The notes: generated by a model from the letters alone, not told the origin. A stretch of 64,000 bases of DNA from an uncultured Raoultella sp. (GCA_900759445.1 CAAEVH010000063.1:1-64000); one strand, 5' to 3'. Counted from the stretch's first letter, positions 16,298-25,360 are shown. A program made the numbers and translations.

Positions 16298-17431
16298 ATG
16301 TTTGATTTACTCCTGCGCGGTGCGCGCCTCGTCGACGATACCCTGACCGATATCGCCATCCAGGACGGCAAAATTGCCGCGCTGGGCGAGATTAGCGCGT
16401 CAGCGCGTAAAACAGTGACGCTGGACGGGCGTTATTACGTGAGCGCCGGCTGGATTGATTCCCACGTTCACTGCTACCCGAAGTCACCGATTTATCATGA
16501 CCAGCCGGACAGCATCGGTATCGCCACCGGCGTCACTACCGTGATTGATGCCGGCAGCACCGGTGCGGACGACATCGATGATTTTTATCAGCTAACCCGC
16601 GCAGCGGCCACCGACGTTTATGCGCTGCTCAATATCTCCCGCGTCGGGCTGATCGCCCAGAACGAACTGGCCAACATGGCCAACATTGACGCGGATGCGG
16701 TGAAGCAGGCGGTCACACGCCACCCGGATTTTATCGTCGGCCTGAAGGCGCGCATGAGCAGCAGCGTGGTTGGCGAGAACGGGATTACGCCGCTGGAGCG
16801 GGCGAAGACCATTCAGCAGGAAAACGGCGATCTGCCGCTGATGGTGCATATCGGCAATAATCCGCCGAACCTCGATGAAATCGCCGAACGGCTCAGCGCA
16901 GGCGACATCATTACCCACTGCTATAACGGCAAACCGAATCGCATTCTGACGCCGGAAGGCGAGCTGCGCGCCTCGATTACCCGCGCGCTACAGCGTGGCG
17001 TGCGCCTTGATGTTGGCCACGGTACCGCCAGCTTCAGCTTCGAAGTGGCGCGACGGGCCATCGCGCTGGGCATTCTGCCGCACAGCATCAGTTCCGATAT
17101 TTACTGCCGCAACCGCATCGACGGGCCGGTTCGCTCGCTGGCGCTGGTGATGTCAAAGTTCCTCGCCATCGGCATGACGCTGCCGCAGGTCATTGACTGT
17201 GTCACCGTGAATGCCGCCCTGGGGCTGCGCCTGAAGAGCAAAGGGCAGCTGACCGTGGGCTATGATGCCGATTTAACGCTGTTTACCGTGCAGCATGCGC
17301 CGACGTTACTGGTCGACGCGGAAAAAGAGAGCCTGCAGGCTGACAATATTCTGGTGCCGCTTGCCGCGATTCGCGCGGGCAAGGGCTATCTGACCGAACA
17401 AGGGAGCGCGGAAAATGCCTTCGATTTTTGA
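16298..17431 (+). CDS. Amidohydrolase/deacetylase-family metallohydrolase
   Basis: 377 residues, amidohydrolase superfamily. The full metal-ligand set is visible: H56 and H58 (DSHVHCY), Lys150 (VGLKARM, candidate carboxylated lysine), H184 (MVHIGNN), H207 (ITHCYNG) and D267 (SISSDIY), indicating a binuclear centre. In this operon it sits directly before a hexosaminate-6-phosphate ammonia-lyase homologue, so N-deacylation of an acylated aminosugar acid is the natural guess. RBS AGGAGAGACCC; its 3' end overlaps the next gene by 17 bp. Confidence 0.85.
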   Translation: MFDLLLRGARLVDDTLTDIAIQDGKIAALGEISASARKTVTLDGRYYVSAGWIDSHVHCYPKSPIYHDQPDSIGIATGVTTVIDAGSTGADDIDDFYQLTRAAATDVYALLNISRVGLIAQNELANMANIDADAVKQAVTRHPDFIVGLKARMSSSVVGENGITPLERAKTIQQENGDLPLMVHIGNNPPNLDEIAERLSAGDIITHCYNGKPNRILTPEGELRASITRALQRGVRLDVGHGTASFSFEVARRAIALGILPHSISSDIYCRNRIDGPVRSLALVMSKFLAIGMTLPQVIDCVTVNAALGLRLKSKGQLTVGYDADLTLFTVQHAPTLLVDAEKESLQADNILVPLAAIRAGKGYLTEQGSAENAFDF

Positions 17432-18533
17432 AAAATACCACCTCAAGCAAGTCATCAATACCTCCGGCCGCATGACGGCGTTAGGGGTCTCCACTCCACG
17501 TCCGGAAGTGGTGGAGGCGGTGATGAGCGGCATGAATCACTACTTCGAAATCAAAGACCTGGTGAATAAAACCGGCGAATACATTGCGCAGCTGCTGGAC
17601 GTGGAAGGGGCGACCGTCGTCTCCTGCGCCTCGGCGGGGATCGCCCAGTCGGTGGCGGCGGTGCTGGTAAAAGACAGCAGCTGGCTGCTGGAAAACCTGC
17701 ACGTTACGCCGATTGAAAACAATGAGATCGTGCTGCCGAAAGGCCACAACGTTAACTTTGGCGCGCCGGTGGGCTCGATGGTCGCGCTGGGCGGTGGCAA
17801 GCTGGTGGAAGCGGGCTATGCCAACGAATGTTCCGCTGACCAGCTGGCAGCGGCGATCACTCCGCGTACGGCGGCGATTCTGTATATCAAATCCCACCAC
17901 TGCGTGCAGAAAAGCATGCTCAGCGTCGAGCAGGCGGTGGTGGTGGCGCGTAAACATAACCTGCCGCTGATCGTCGATGCGGCGGCGGAAGAAGACCTGC
18001 AATGCTACTACCGTGCCGGTGCTGACCTGGTGATTTACAGCGGTGCGAAAGCGATTGAAGGGCCAACCAGCGGTCTGGTGGTGGGGAAAACTCAGTACGT
18101 TGAGTGGGTGAAACGCCAGTCGGCGGGGATTGGCCGGGCGATGAAGGTGGGTAAAGAGGGGATCCTCGGTCTGACCTGCGCGATTGAACACTATCTGCTG
18201 GCGCGTAAAGAGAGCGGCGATGAGATGGTCGCCAAAATGACGCCGTTCATTAACCAGCTCAATACCCTCAACGGCGTTACCGCCCGGGTGGTCTGGGACA
18301 GCGCCGGCCGCGACATCGCCCGTGCGGAAATCAAATTCGATGAAACCGTCACCGGTATCGCCACCGGCGAACTGGTCGACGCGCTGAAACAGGGCGAATA
18401 CGCCATCTACTTCCGCGGCTACAAGGCCAACGAAGGCATTATTGAAGCCGATGTTCGCAGCGTGAACGCGCAACAGCTGGAGATTGTCTCTCGTCGCATC
18501 GCCGAGGTTCTGAACAAGGAGAAAAATGCATGA
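17415..18533 (+). CDS. dgaE: DgaE-family PLP-dependent ammonia-lyase
   Basis: 372 residues, SelA-like fold-type I PLP enzyme. D188 (IVDAAAEED) and the Schiff-base lysine K212 (YSGAKAIEGP) are present. Salmonella DgaE converts D-glucosaminate 6-phosphate to 2-keto-3-deoxy-6-phosphogluconate (KDGP) plus ammonia; the same or a stereoisomeric substrate is likely here. Overlaps the amidohydrolase and shares ATGA with dgaF, indicating tight coupling. Confidence 0.85.
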   Translation: MPSIFEKYHLKQVINTSGRMTALGVSTPRPEVVEAVMSGMNHYFEIKDLVNKTGEYIAQLLDVEGATVVSCASAGIAQSVAAVLVKDSSWLLENLHVTPIENNEIVLPKGHNVNFGAPVGSMVALGGGKLVEAGYANECSADQLAAAITPRTAAILYIKSHHCVQKSMLSVEQAVVVARKHNLPLIVDAAAEEDLQCYYRAGADLVIYSGAKAIEGPTSGLVVGKTQYVEWVKRQSAGIGRAMKVGKEGILGLTCAIEHYLLARKESGDEMVAKMTPFINQLNTLNGVTARVVWDSAGRDIARAEIKFDETVTGIATGELVDALKQGEYAIYFRGYKANEGIIEADVRSVNAQQLEIVSRRIAEVLNKEKNA

Positions 18534-19270
18534 AACTGACCCCTAATTTTTACCGTGACCGCGTCTGCCTGAACGTCCTGGCGGGCAGCAAAGACAACGC
18601 CCGCGAAATCTATGAGGCGGCGGAAGGTCACGTCCTGGTTGGCGTGCTCTCCAAAAACTATCCGGACGTGGCGAGCGCGGTGGCGGATATGCGTGAATAT
18701 GCTCAGCTCATCGATAACGCGCTCTCGGTAGGGCTGGGCGCGGGCGATCCGAATCAGTCGGCGATGGTCAGCGAAATCTCGCGTCAGGTACAGCCGCAGC
18801 ACGTTAATCAGGTGTTTACCGGCGTCGGCGCCAGCCGTGCGCTGCTTGGGCAGAACCAGACCGTGGTCAACGGTCTGGTGTCGCCGACCGGCACGCCGGG
18901 GATGGTTAAGATCTCGACCGGCCCGCTGAGCAGCGGCGCAGCGGACGGAATTGTGCCGCTGGAAACCGCCATTGCCCTGCTGAAGGATATGGGCGGCAGT
19001 TCAATCAAATACTTCCCGATGGGCGGCCTGAAACACCGCGATGAGTTCGTTGCGGTGGCGCAGGCCTGCGCCCGCCATGATTTCTGGCTGGAGCCGACCG
19101 GCGGCATCGATCTGGACAACTACAGCGAAATCCTGCAGATCGCGCTGGACGCGGGGGTCAGCAAAATTATTCCGCACATTTATAGCTCGATTATTGATAA
19201 AGCCAGCGGCAATACCCGCCCGGCGGACGTTCGCCAGCTGCTGGAGATGACCAAAGCGCTCGTCAAATAG
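18530..19270 (+). CDS. dgaF: DgaF-family KDGP aldolase
   Basis: 246 residues, class I aldolase of the DgaF type that splits KDGP to pyruvate and D-glyceraldehyde 3-phosphate. The probable Schiff-base lysine is K160 in SSIKYFPMGG; the phosphate-binding end is EPTGGIDLDN. Last enzyme of the operon; a large hairpin follows. Confidence 0.85.
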   Translation: MKLTPNFYRDRVCLNVLAGSKDNAREIYEAAEGHVLVGVLSKNYPDVASAVADMREYAQLIDNALSVGLGAGDPNQSAMVSEISRQVQPQHVNQVFTGVGASRALLGQNQTVVNGLVSPTGTPGMVKISTGPLSSGAADGIVPLETAIALLKDMGGSSIKYFPMGGLKHRDEFVAVAQACARHDFWLEPTGGIDLDNYSEILQIALDAGVSKIIPHIYSSIIDKASGNTRPADVRQLLEMTKALVK

Positions 19271-19284
19271 GTTTGCTGTCCCCG

Positions 19285-19317
19285 CCGCACGCGTTGCTCT
19301 GCGAGAGACGCGTGCGG
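19285..19317 (+). terminator. Long GC-rich hairpin after dgaF
   Basis: CCGCACGCGT pairs perfectly with ACGCGTGCGG, and the loop itself pairs CTCT/AGAG, giving about 14 bp with a 2-base bulge. It is followed by AACCCCCC, not T, so it is more likely an mRNA-stability or processing element than a strong terminator. Confidence 0.6.
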
Positions 19318-19347
19318 AACCCCCCATCGAACCATCAAGGAGTCACT

Positions 19348-20499
19348 ATGCCCACCGCTCGTCACCTGCTTGCTGCTTCACTTTCTCTGCTGGCCGCTAC
19401 CGCCTGCGCGCAAACGCATTATGCCTGGGTCGGAACCTACAACCCGAATGGCGAAGGTCTCTACCGGTTTACCGTCGACGCTAAAACCGGCGCGCTGCGC
19501 GATAAGGCCCTGGTCAGCTCGTTGCCGAACGTGGCCCAACTCACCGTGTCGCGGGACGGTAAAACTCTGTATGCCGCCAGCGAAGTCGAAAAGGGGGTGG
19601 TGCAGGCGTGGCGGATTGAAGCCAACGGTGAGCTGACCGATCTCAATCAGGTCTCTTCTCTGGGGGCCGGGCCGGTCTATCTGTCGCTGACGCCGGACGG
19701 TCGTCATCTGCTAGTGGCGAATTATGTCAGCGGAACGGTGGCGGTGCTGCCGATCAAAGACGATGGCAGCCTCGGCGAGGCGGTCGATAGCCATCAGGAT
19801 CAGGGCCCTGCCGGCGCAGAGCGGCCGGCCGCGGCGGTCGAGGGGAGCTTTGCCATCAGCGATCATAACGGCCCTCATGCCCATATGATCGCCGCCGATC
19901 CGAGCGGGAAATATGTTTATTCTACCGATCTGGGGCTGGATCGGATCTATCAGTACCGGATCGACAATAGCAGCGGCAAGCTCACGCCGAACGATCCGCC
20001 GTTTATCGCCGCCTCTTCTGCCGGCGCCGGGCCGCGTCATTTTGTCTTTACGCCGAAAGGGGATGGCCTGTGGCTGATTCATGAAGAATCCTCGACGCTG
20101 ACGTTCTATCATATTGATAAGAAAAGCGGGCTGCTGCGCGAAGGCAAAACGGTTTCCGCACTGCCGAAGGGCTACAAAGGCACCAGCTTTGCCGCCGGGC
20201 TGGTCCTCAGCGCCGATGGCAAACAGCTGTACGTCGCCAATCGCCTGCATAACAGCATCGCGCATTTTAGCGTGCTGGCCGACGGCAGCCTGAGCCATCA
20301 GGAGGATATCTGGACCCGCGGCGACTACCCGCGGACGTTGACGCTGGATAATCAGGGGCAGTGGCTGTACGTCATGAACCAGCGTAGCGATAATATCACC
20401 CGTTTTAGCGTGGCGCCGCAGAGCGGCAAGCTGACTTTTGCCCCGGACTACACTCCGGTAGGCAGTCCATCACAGATGGTGATATCCGCTCAACCTTGA
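19348..20499 (+). CDS. Periplasmic lactonase-family (6-phosphogluconolactonase-like) beta-propeller protein
   Basis: 383 residues. A signal peptide (about 1-22, ending ATACA) is followed by a seven-bladed propeller of the lactonase family: repeats such as LTVSRDGKTLYAASE, LSLTPDGRHLLVANY and LVLSADGKQLYVANR recur about every 50 residues. The Cys near the cleavage site is a poor lipobox, so ordinary Sec cleavage is favoured. ATG 19348 follows AAGGAGTCACT; a 25-codon upstream extension was rejected. Cytoplasmic relatives (Pgl) hydrolyse 6-phosphogluconolactone; an exported form suggests action on an external sugar lactone (inference). Confidence 0.8.
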   Translation: MPTARHLLAASLSLLAATACAQTHYAWVGTYNPNGEGLYRFTVDAKTGALRDKALVSSLPNVAQLTVSRDGKTLYAASEVEKGVVQAWRIEANGELTDLNQVSSLGAGPVYLSLTPDGRHLLVANYVSGTVAVLPIKDDGSLGEAVDSHQDQGPAGAERPAAAVEGSFAISDHNGPHAHMIAADPSGKYVYSTDLGLDRIYQYRIDNSSGKLTPNDPPFIAASSAGAGPRHFVFTPKGDGLWLIHEESSTLTFYHIDKKSGLLREGKTVSALPKGYKGTSFAAGLVLSADGKQLYVANRLHNSIAHFSVLADGSLSHQEDIWTRGDYPRTLTLDNQGQWLYVMNQRSDNITRFSVAPQSGKLTFAPDYTPVGSPSQMVISAQP

Positions 20500-20521
20500 G
20501 CCGTAAGATGAAGGAACTGAC

Positions 20522-22432
20522 ATGCGATTTCCCAACCACCGTTTAGCGCAACTGTTTACTTTGCTGCAAAACGAAACGCTGCCGCAGGATGAGCTGGCGC
20601 AGCGGCTGTCGGTTTCTACTCGTACCGTGCGCGCCGACATTACCGCGCTTAACGCGTTGTTAGTGGAGTATGGCGCGCAATTCATGCTCACTCGCGGCAG
20701 CGGCTATCAGCTGAAAATCGACGACCCGGCGCGCTACCAGACCCTGCAAGAGCATGCGCCGAAGCCGCAGCAGATCCCGCGTACGGCGGCGGATCGCATC
20801 AACTTTCTGCTGGTGCGTTTTTTGACCTCCGCGTTCTCCATCAAGCTCGAAGATCTGGCGGACGAGTGGTTTGTCAGCCGGGCGACGTTACAAAGCGATA
20901 TGGCCGAGGTCCGCGAGCGCTTTCAGCGCTATCAACTGACTCTCGAGACTCGCCCACGGCACGGTATGAGGCTGTTTGGCAGCGAAGTATCGATTCGCGC
21001 CTGCCTGACCGATCTGTTATGGCAACAGGCGCAGCAGGGGGGAATAAACCCGCTGATCGATGAGCAAGCGCTGAATACGGATGTGCAGGAACAGCTTGCG
21101 GACGTGCTGCAGGAGATCCTGACCCGGCACCACGTGCGCCTCACCGATGAAGGCGAGCGCTTTATCCGACTGTACAGCGCAGTGACGGTGCGTCGCGTCA
21201 GCCAGGGCTATCCGCTGGCGGAATTCAGCGCGGAGGATGTCGCGCAAAACGTGCGTGATGCCGCGCGGGATCTGGCAGCCGTACTGCAGCAGCTGGCGGG
21301 AAAGGCCCTCTCTCCGGCAGAAGAAGCGTGGCTGTGCGTCCATCTTGCCGCCCGTCAGGTTCAGGACGTCGATCCGGGCACCATCAGCGCCGACGATGGC
21401 GAAGCGCTGGTAAACTACATCCTGCGCTACATCAACAGCCAGTATAATTACAACCTGCTGGACGACGCTCAGCTACATGCCGATCTGCTGACCCACGTTA
21501 AGACCATGATCACCCGGGTTCGCTACCAGATCATGATCCCCAATCCTCTGCTCGATAATATTAAGCAGCACTACCCGATGGCGTGGGACATGACTCTCGC
21601 GGCGGTGACCAGCTGGGGGAAATACACGCCCTATGCCATCAGTGAAAACGAGATTGGTTTCCTGGTATTGCATATTGGCGTCGGACTGGAACGTCATTAC
21701 AACATTGGCTATCAGCGGCAGCCGCGGGTGTTATTGGTATGCGATACCAGTAATGCGATGGTGCGGATGATCGAAGCCATTTTGCAGCGTAAATATCCGC
21801 AGTTAGAAATCGCCGCCACCCTGTCGCAGCGGGAGTATGAGCAGCTGGCGGCGGTCGCGGAAGATTTTGTTATCTCGACCGTGCGGATTGGTGAAAAAGA
21901 TAAGCCGGTGGTGACCATTGCGCCATTCCCGACCGATTATCAGCTGGATCAAATCGGCAAGCTGGTGCTGGTGGACAGGACCCGTCCGTGGGTGCTGAAT
22001 AAATATTTCGATGCGGCCCATTTCCAGGTGATCGATACGCCTGTCGATCGGCAGACGCTGTTTGCCGGGCTGTGCCAGCAGCTGCAGCAGGAAGGGTTTG
22101 TCGATGCCGGGTTCCATGACTCGGTTGTCGAACGCGAGGCCATCGTCAGCACGATGCTGGGCGACGGGATTGCGCTGCCTCACGCCCTTGGTCTGCTGGC
22201 GCAAAAAACCGTGGTCTATACCGTCATTGCGCCGAACGGTATCGCCTGGGGCGATGAAACTGCCCATATCATCTTCCTGCTGGCGATCAGCAAAAGCGAG
22301 TATGAAGAGGCGATGGCGATCTACGATATTTTTGTCACTTTCCTGCGCGAGCGAGCGATGACCCGGCTTGCCGAGACGCGCAGTTTCGATGAGTTCAAAG
22401 CGGTGGCGGTGGAGTGCGTCAGCCGTTTTTGA
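20522..22432 (+). CDS. MtlR/BglG-type transcriptional regulator with PRD, EIIB and EIIA domains
   Basis: 636 residues: DeoR/HTH_11-like DNA-binding domain (about 5-60, LAQRLSVSTRTVRADITALN), second HTH-like region (about 90-150), PRD1 (about 185-285, H274), PRD2 (about 290-395, H325 and H384), EIIB-like domain with Cys407 (LLVCDTSNAM), and EIIA-like domain with His554 (GIALPHALG). This layout is that of DNA-binding PTS-sensing activators, not RNA antiterminators. The usual first histidine of PRD1 seems replaced (LYSAVTVRR). Same strand and 22 bp after the lactonase gene, so probably the local regulator of the cluster. Confidence 0.85.
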   Translation: MRFPNHRLAQLFTLLQNETLPQDELAQRLSVSTRTVRADITALNALLVEYGAQFMLTRGSGYQLKIDDPARYQTLQEHAPKPQQIPRTAADRINFLLVRFLTSAFSIKLEDLADEWFVSRATLQSDMAEVRERFQRYQLTLETRPRHGMRLFGSEVSIRACLTDLLWQQAQQGGINPLIDEQALNTDVQEQLADVLQEILTRHHVRLTDEGERFIRLYSAVTVRRVSQGYPLAEFSAEDVAQNVRDAARDLAAVLQQLAGKALSPAEEAWLCVHLAARQVQDVDPGTISADDGEALVNYILRYINSQYNYNLLDDAQLHADLLTHVKTMITRVRYQIMIPNPLLDNIKQHYPMAWDMTLAAVTSWGKYTPYAISENEIGFLVLHIGVGLERHYNIGYQRQPRVLLVCDTSNAMVRMIEAILQRKYPQLEIAATLSQREYEQLAAVAEDFVISTVRIGEKDKPVVTIAPFPTDYQLDQIGKLVLVDRTRPWVLNKYFDAAHFQVIDTPVDRQTLFAGLCQQLQQEGFVDAGFHDSVVEREAIVSTMLGDGIALPHALGLLAQKTVVYTVIAPNGIAWGDETAHIIFLLAISKSEYEEAMAIYDIFVTFLRERAMTRLAETRSFDEFKAVAVECVSRF

Positions 22433-22438
22433 GCGTCA

Positions 22439-22903
22439 CTATCTTAAGCGGTGGACGACCTGATTGCTGCTGCCGCGCCAGATCAGCGCCGGATCTTTTA
22501 AATCCTCGACAAACTTGCCGTCGACCAGCACGTTAATCAGATCAACCACTTCCCGCTGTGCGTCGTTCAGCTCGTCGAGCTTATAACCGGTCCAGACCCA
22601 GATATCCTTGCCGGGACATTCGGCGAGGATGCGGCGCACCAGGGCGAGGATCTCCGGCACGTTCTGCGGATGCAGGGGATCGCCGCCGGAAAGGGAGATC
22701 CCCTGGCGTATGATCCGCGTGTCGTTGAGGTCGGCGATGATACGATCGGCCATCCCGGTGGTGAATGGCAACCCGGAGTTGAGCCGCCAGGTGCTCTTGT
22801 TATAACAGCCGGGGCATTCGTGGACGCAGCCTGAGACGAACAGGGTGCAGCGGGTGCCGGGGCCGTTGACGATGTCTACCGGATAGTATTGATGGTAATT
22901 CAT
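22439..22903 (-). CDS. nrdG: Anaerobic ribonucleotide reductase activating protein
   Basis: 154-residue radical SAM enzyme that generates the glycyl radical on NrdD. The CX3CX2C cluster motif is C26, C30, C33 (CVHECPGC), with the SAM-binding SLSGGDPL further on. Its stop is 6 bp from the end of the convergent regulator, marking the right boundary of the accessory cluster. Lies downstream of nrdD in one unit. Confidence 0.97.
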   Translation of the reverse strand: MNYHQYYPVDIVNGPGTRCTLFVSGCVHECPGCYNKSTWRLNSGLPFTTGMADRIIADLNDTRIIRQGISLSGGDPLHPQNVPEILALVRRILAECPGKDIWVWTGYKLDELNDAQREVVDLINVLVDGKFVEDLKDPALIWRGSSNQVVHRLR

Positions 22904-22935
22904 TTTCGCTTCTCAATTGACGCCATTACTGCATT

Positions 22936-23000
22936 GGCTGCGCTCGCTTACCCGGGTCACTTACTGATGTAAGCTCCCCGGGATTCGCTTGCTTGCCGCC
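22936..23000. repeat. Nested palindromic intergenic repeat between nrdD and nrdG
   Basis: CCCGGG (22951-22956) and CCCCGGG (22976-22982) flank TTAC/GTAA (22961-22972); outer flanks (GCGCTCGCTTA and TTCGCTTGC) are also partly complementary. This resembles a palindromic repeat I recall between genes in several enterobacteria; I do not assign a name. Probably an RNA hairpin that tunes nrdG expression. Confidence 0.55.
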
Positions 23001-23062
23001 TTGTCCTGGCGCCAATTGCTGTGCGAAAAGCGTCGCATTGCCGGGCAATAATACTGTCGAAA

Positions 23063-25198
23063 TTAACCGATTTGCCCGTTACCCAAATGCTTAACGCGGC
23101 GTTTAACCTCTTCCTGCTTGCCGGCGTTGAACGGACGAGCGTCCGGGCTGCCGAGATAGCCGCAGACCCGTCGGGTGACCGACACCCGGGCGGCATCGTG
23201 GTTGCCACATTTCGGGCAGGTAAAGCCTTTACTGGTACATTCGAACTCGCCGGTAAAGCCGCACTCATAGCACTCATCGATCGGCGTGTTGGTACCGTAA
23301 TAGGGGACATGCTGGTAGCTGTAATCCCAGACATCTTCCAGCGCTTTCAGGTTGTGCTGGATATTCGGGTATTCGCCGTAGCAAATGAAGCCCCCGTTGG
23401 CCAGCGGCGGATACGGCGCTTCGAAGTCGATTTTGTCGTACGGGTTAACCTTTTTCTCGACATCGAGGTGGAAGCTGTTGGTGTAGTAGCCCTTATCGGT
23501 CACGCCCTCAATGACGCCAAATTCGGCGGTATCAAGACGGCAGAAGCGATCGCAGAGGTTTTCGCTCGGCGTGCTGTACAGGCTGAAGCCGTAGCCGGTC
23601 TCTTCTTTCCAGCGGTCGACGGCGTCACGCAGACGTCGGACGATGGCGACGCCTTTTTCACGCAGCGCGTCGCTATCGTACATATGCTGATTACCCGACA
23701 GCGCGTTGATGGTTTCGTGGATGCCGATATAGCCCAGCGAAATGGAGGCGCGACCGTTTTTAAAGATCTCTGATACATCGTCGTCGGCCTTCAGGCGTAC
23801 GCCGCAGGCGCCTTCCATGTACAATATCGGTGCCACGCGCGCTTTCACCCCTTCGAGGCGAGCAATACGCGTCATCAGCGCTTTGTAAGCCAGCTCCAGA
23901 CGGTTATCCAGCAGCTTCCAGAACGTCGCTTCATCCCCTTTCGCTTCCAGCGCAATGCGCGGCAGGTTCAGGCTGATCACGCCGATATTGTTGCGGCCGT
24001 CGTGGATCTGCTCGCCATTTTCTTCATAGACGCCGAGGAAGCTGCGGCAGCCCATTGGCGTTTTAAACGAACCGGTGACTTTCACCACCTGATCGTAGTT
24101 GAGAATGTCCGGATACATACGCTTGCTCGCGCACTCCAGCGCCAGCTGCTTGATGTCGTAGTTCGCGTCGCCGAACCTGTGGTTCAGGCCGTCGCGAATG
24201 GCGAACACCAGTTTCGGGAATACCGCGGTTTTGCGGTTTTTGCCCAGCCCGGCGATGCGGTTACGCAGGATAGACTGCTGAATCAGACGGGATTCCCAGC
24301 TGGTGCCGAGACCAAAGCCAAAGGTAACGAACGGCGTCTGCCCGTTGGCGGTATGCAGCGTATTGACTTCGTATTCCAGCGACTGGAAGGCGTCGTAGCA
24401 CTCTTTCTCGGTGCGCGAGCGGGCATAGCCTTCCGCATCAGGGATCTGCCACTCTTCGGCGATTTTACGGTGCTTTTTGAAGCTTTCGGTGACGAACGGC
24501 GCCAGCACTTCATCGATGCGGTTAATGGTGGTGCCGCCATAAATGTGGCTGGCGACCTGGGCGATAATCTGCGCCGTTACCGCCGTGGCGGTGGAGATCG
24601 ATTTTGGTGGTTCAATCTCCGCGTTGCCCATTTTAAACCCGTGCGTCAGCATACCTTTCAGATCGATCAGCATGCAGTTGAACATCGGGAAGAACGGCGA
24701 ATAGTCGAGATCGTGGTAGTGAATCTCACCGCGCTCGTGGGCAAGCACCACATCGCGCGGTAGCAGGTGCTGACGGGCGTAATGTTTGGCGACGATACCG
24801 GCCAGCAGGTCGCGCTGGGTCGGGATGACTTTACTGTCTTTGTTGGCATTTTCGTTAAGCAGGGACGAGTTGGTTTGTTCAACCAGACCGCGAATTTCCT
24901 GGTTCAGGCGGCCGCGTTTTTCACGCTCGATATCGCGGTCGTGGCGATATTCGATATAGGCCCTGGCCAGCTGTTTCCACGGCCCTGACATCAGCTGGTT
25001 CTCAACGGCAGTCTGAATCTCGTTGATATCAACCTGGCTACGGCCCTGCATTTGCTGGCTAACGACTTCTGCGACGGTGGCGCAATAGTCTGCGTCATCG
25101 ACTCCCGCTGCTTTAGCTGCACGCAGAATTGCTTCTTTAATGCGCTCAGATTTGAACGGCACTTTACAGCCATCACGTTTCATCACATGCGGTGTCAT
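23063..25198 (-). CDS. nrdD: Anaerobic ribonucleoside-triphosphate reductase
   Basis: 711-residue class III glycyl-radical reductase making dNTPs without oxygen. N-terminal ATP cone (KRDGCKVPFKSERIKEAILRAA); C-terminal zinc site formed by the CYEC and CPKC cysteine pairs; glycyl radical at G680 in RRVCGYLGSP. The frame stays open 50 codons upstream, but the ATG at 25198 gives the conserved start MTPHVMKRDGC. The promoter region carries paired FNR and NrdR-type sites. Confidence 0.98.
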   Translation of the reverse strand: MTPHVMKRDGCKVPFKSERIKEAILRAAKAAGVDDADYCATVAEVVSQQMQGRSQVDINEIQTAVENQLMSGPWKQLARAYIEYRHDRDIEREKRGRLNQEIRGLVEQTNSSLLNENANKDSKVIPTQRDLLAGIVAKHYARQHLLPRDVVLAHERGEIHYHDLDYSPFFPMFNCMLIDLKGMLTHGFKMGNAEIEPPKSISTATAVTAQIIAQVASHIYGGTTINRIDEVLAPFVTESFKKHRKIAEEWQIPDAEGYARSRTEKECYDAFQSLEYEVNTLHTANGQTPFVTFGFGLGTSWESRLIQQSILRNRIAGLGKNRKTAVFPKLVFAIRDGLNHRFGDANYDIKQLALECASKRMYPDILNYDQVVKVTGSFKTPMGCRSFLGVYEENGEQIHDGRNNIGVISLNLPRIALEAKGDEATFWKLLDNRLELAYKALMTRIARLEGVKARVAPILYMEGACGVRLKADDDVSEIFKNGRASISLGYIGIHETINALSGNQHMYDSDALREKGVAIVRRLRDAVDRWKEETGYGFSLYSTPSENLCDRFCRLDTAEFGVIEGVTDKGYYTNSFHLDVEKKVNPYDKIDFEAPYPPLANGGFICYGEYPNIQHNLKALEDVWDYSYQHVPYYGTNTPIDECYECGFTGEFECTSKGFTCPKCGNHDAARVSVTRRVCGYLGSPDARPFNAGKQEEVKRRVKHLGNGQIG

Positions 25199-25224
25199 GA
25201 TCACTCCATACTTTATAAAACAGG

Positions 25225-25233
25225 TTATCCACA
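25225..25233 (+). promoter_or_regulatory. Perfect DnaA box in the nrdD leader
   Basis: TTATCCACA, identical to the strong DnaA-box consensus, 27 bp upstream of nrdD. Confidence 0.5.
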
Positions 25234-25301
25234 GAGGCGGAAGTATCGCCGGCGTCGCGGGGGCTTTACCTGCCGCCGTTTTGCGTCGGTTCCGGCCCTT
25301 T

Positions 25302-25310
25302 TTATCCACA
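25302..25310 (+). promoter_or_regulatory. Second perfect DnaA box in the nrdD leader
   Basis: A second TTATCCACA in the same orientation, 77 bp from the first. Two exact copies within 86 bp are unlikely by chance. Confidence 0.5.
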
Positions 25311-25360
25311 TCCCACCACCGCCACAGAACGATGGGATGTGCTGACATAATAGACGATTA

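Noticed and set aside
25199..25348. N-terminal 50-codon extension of nrdD
   Set aside because: It runs through the leader with the DnaA boxes and lacks a ribosome site; the conserved N-terminus begins at 25198.
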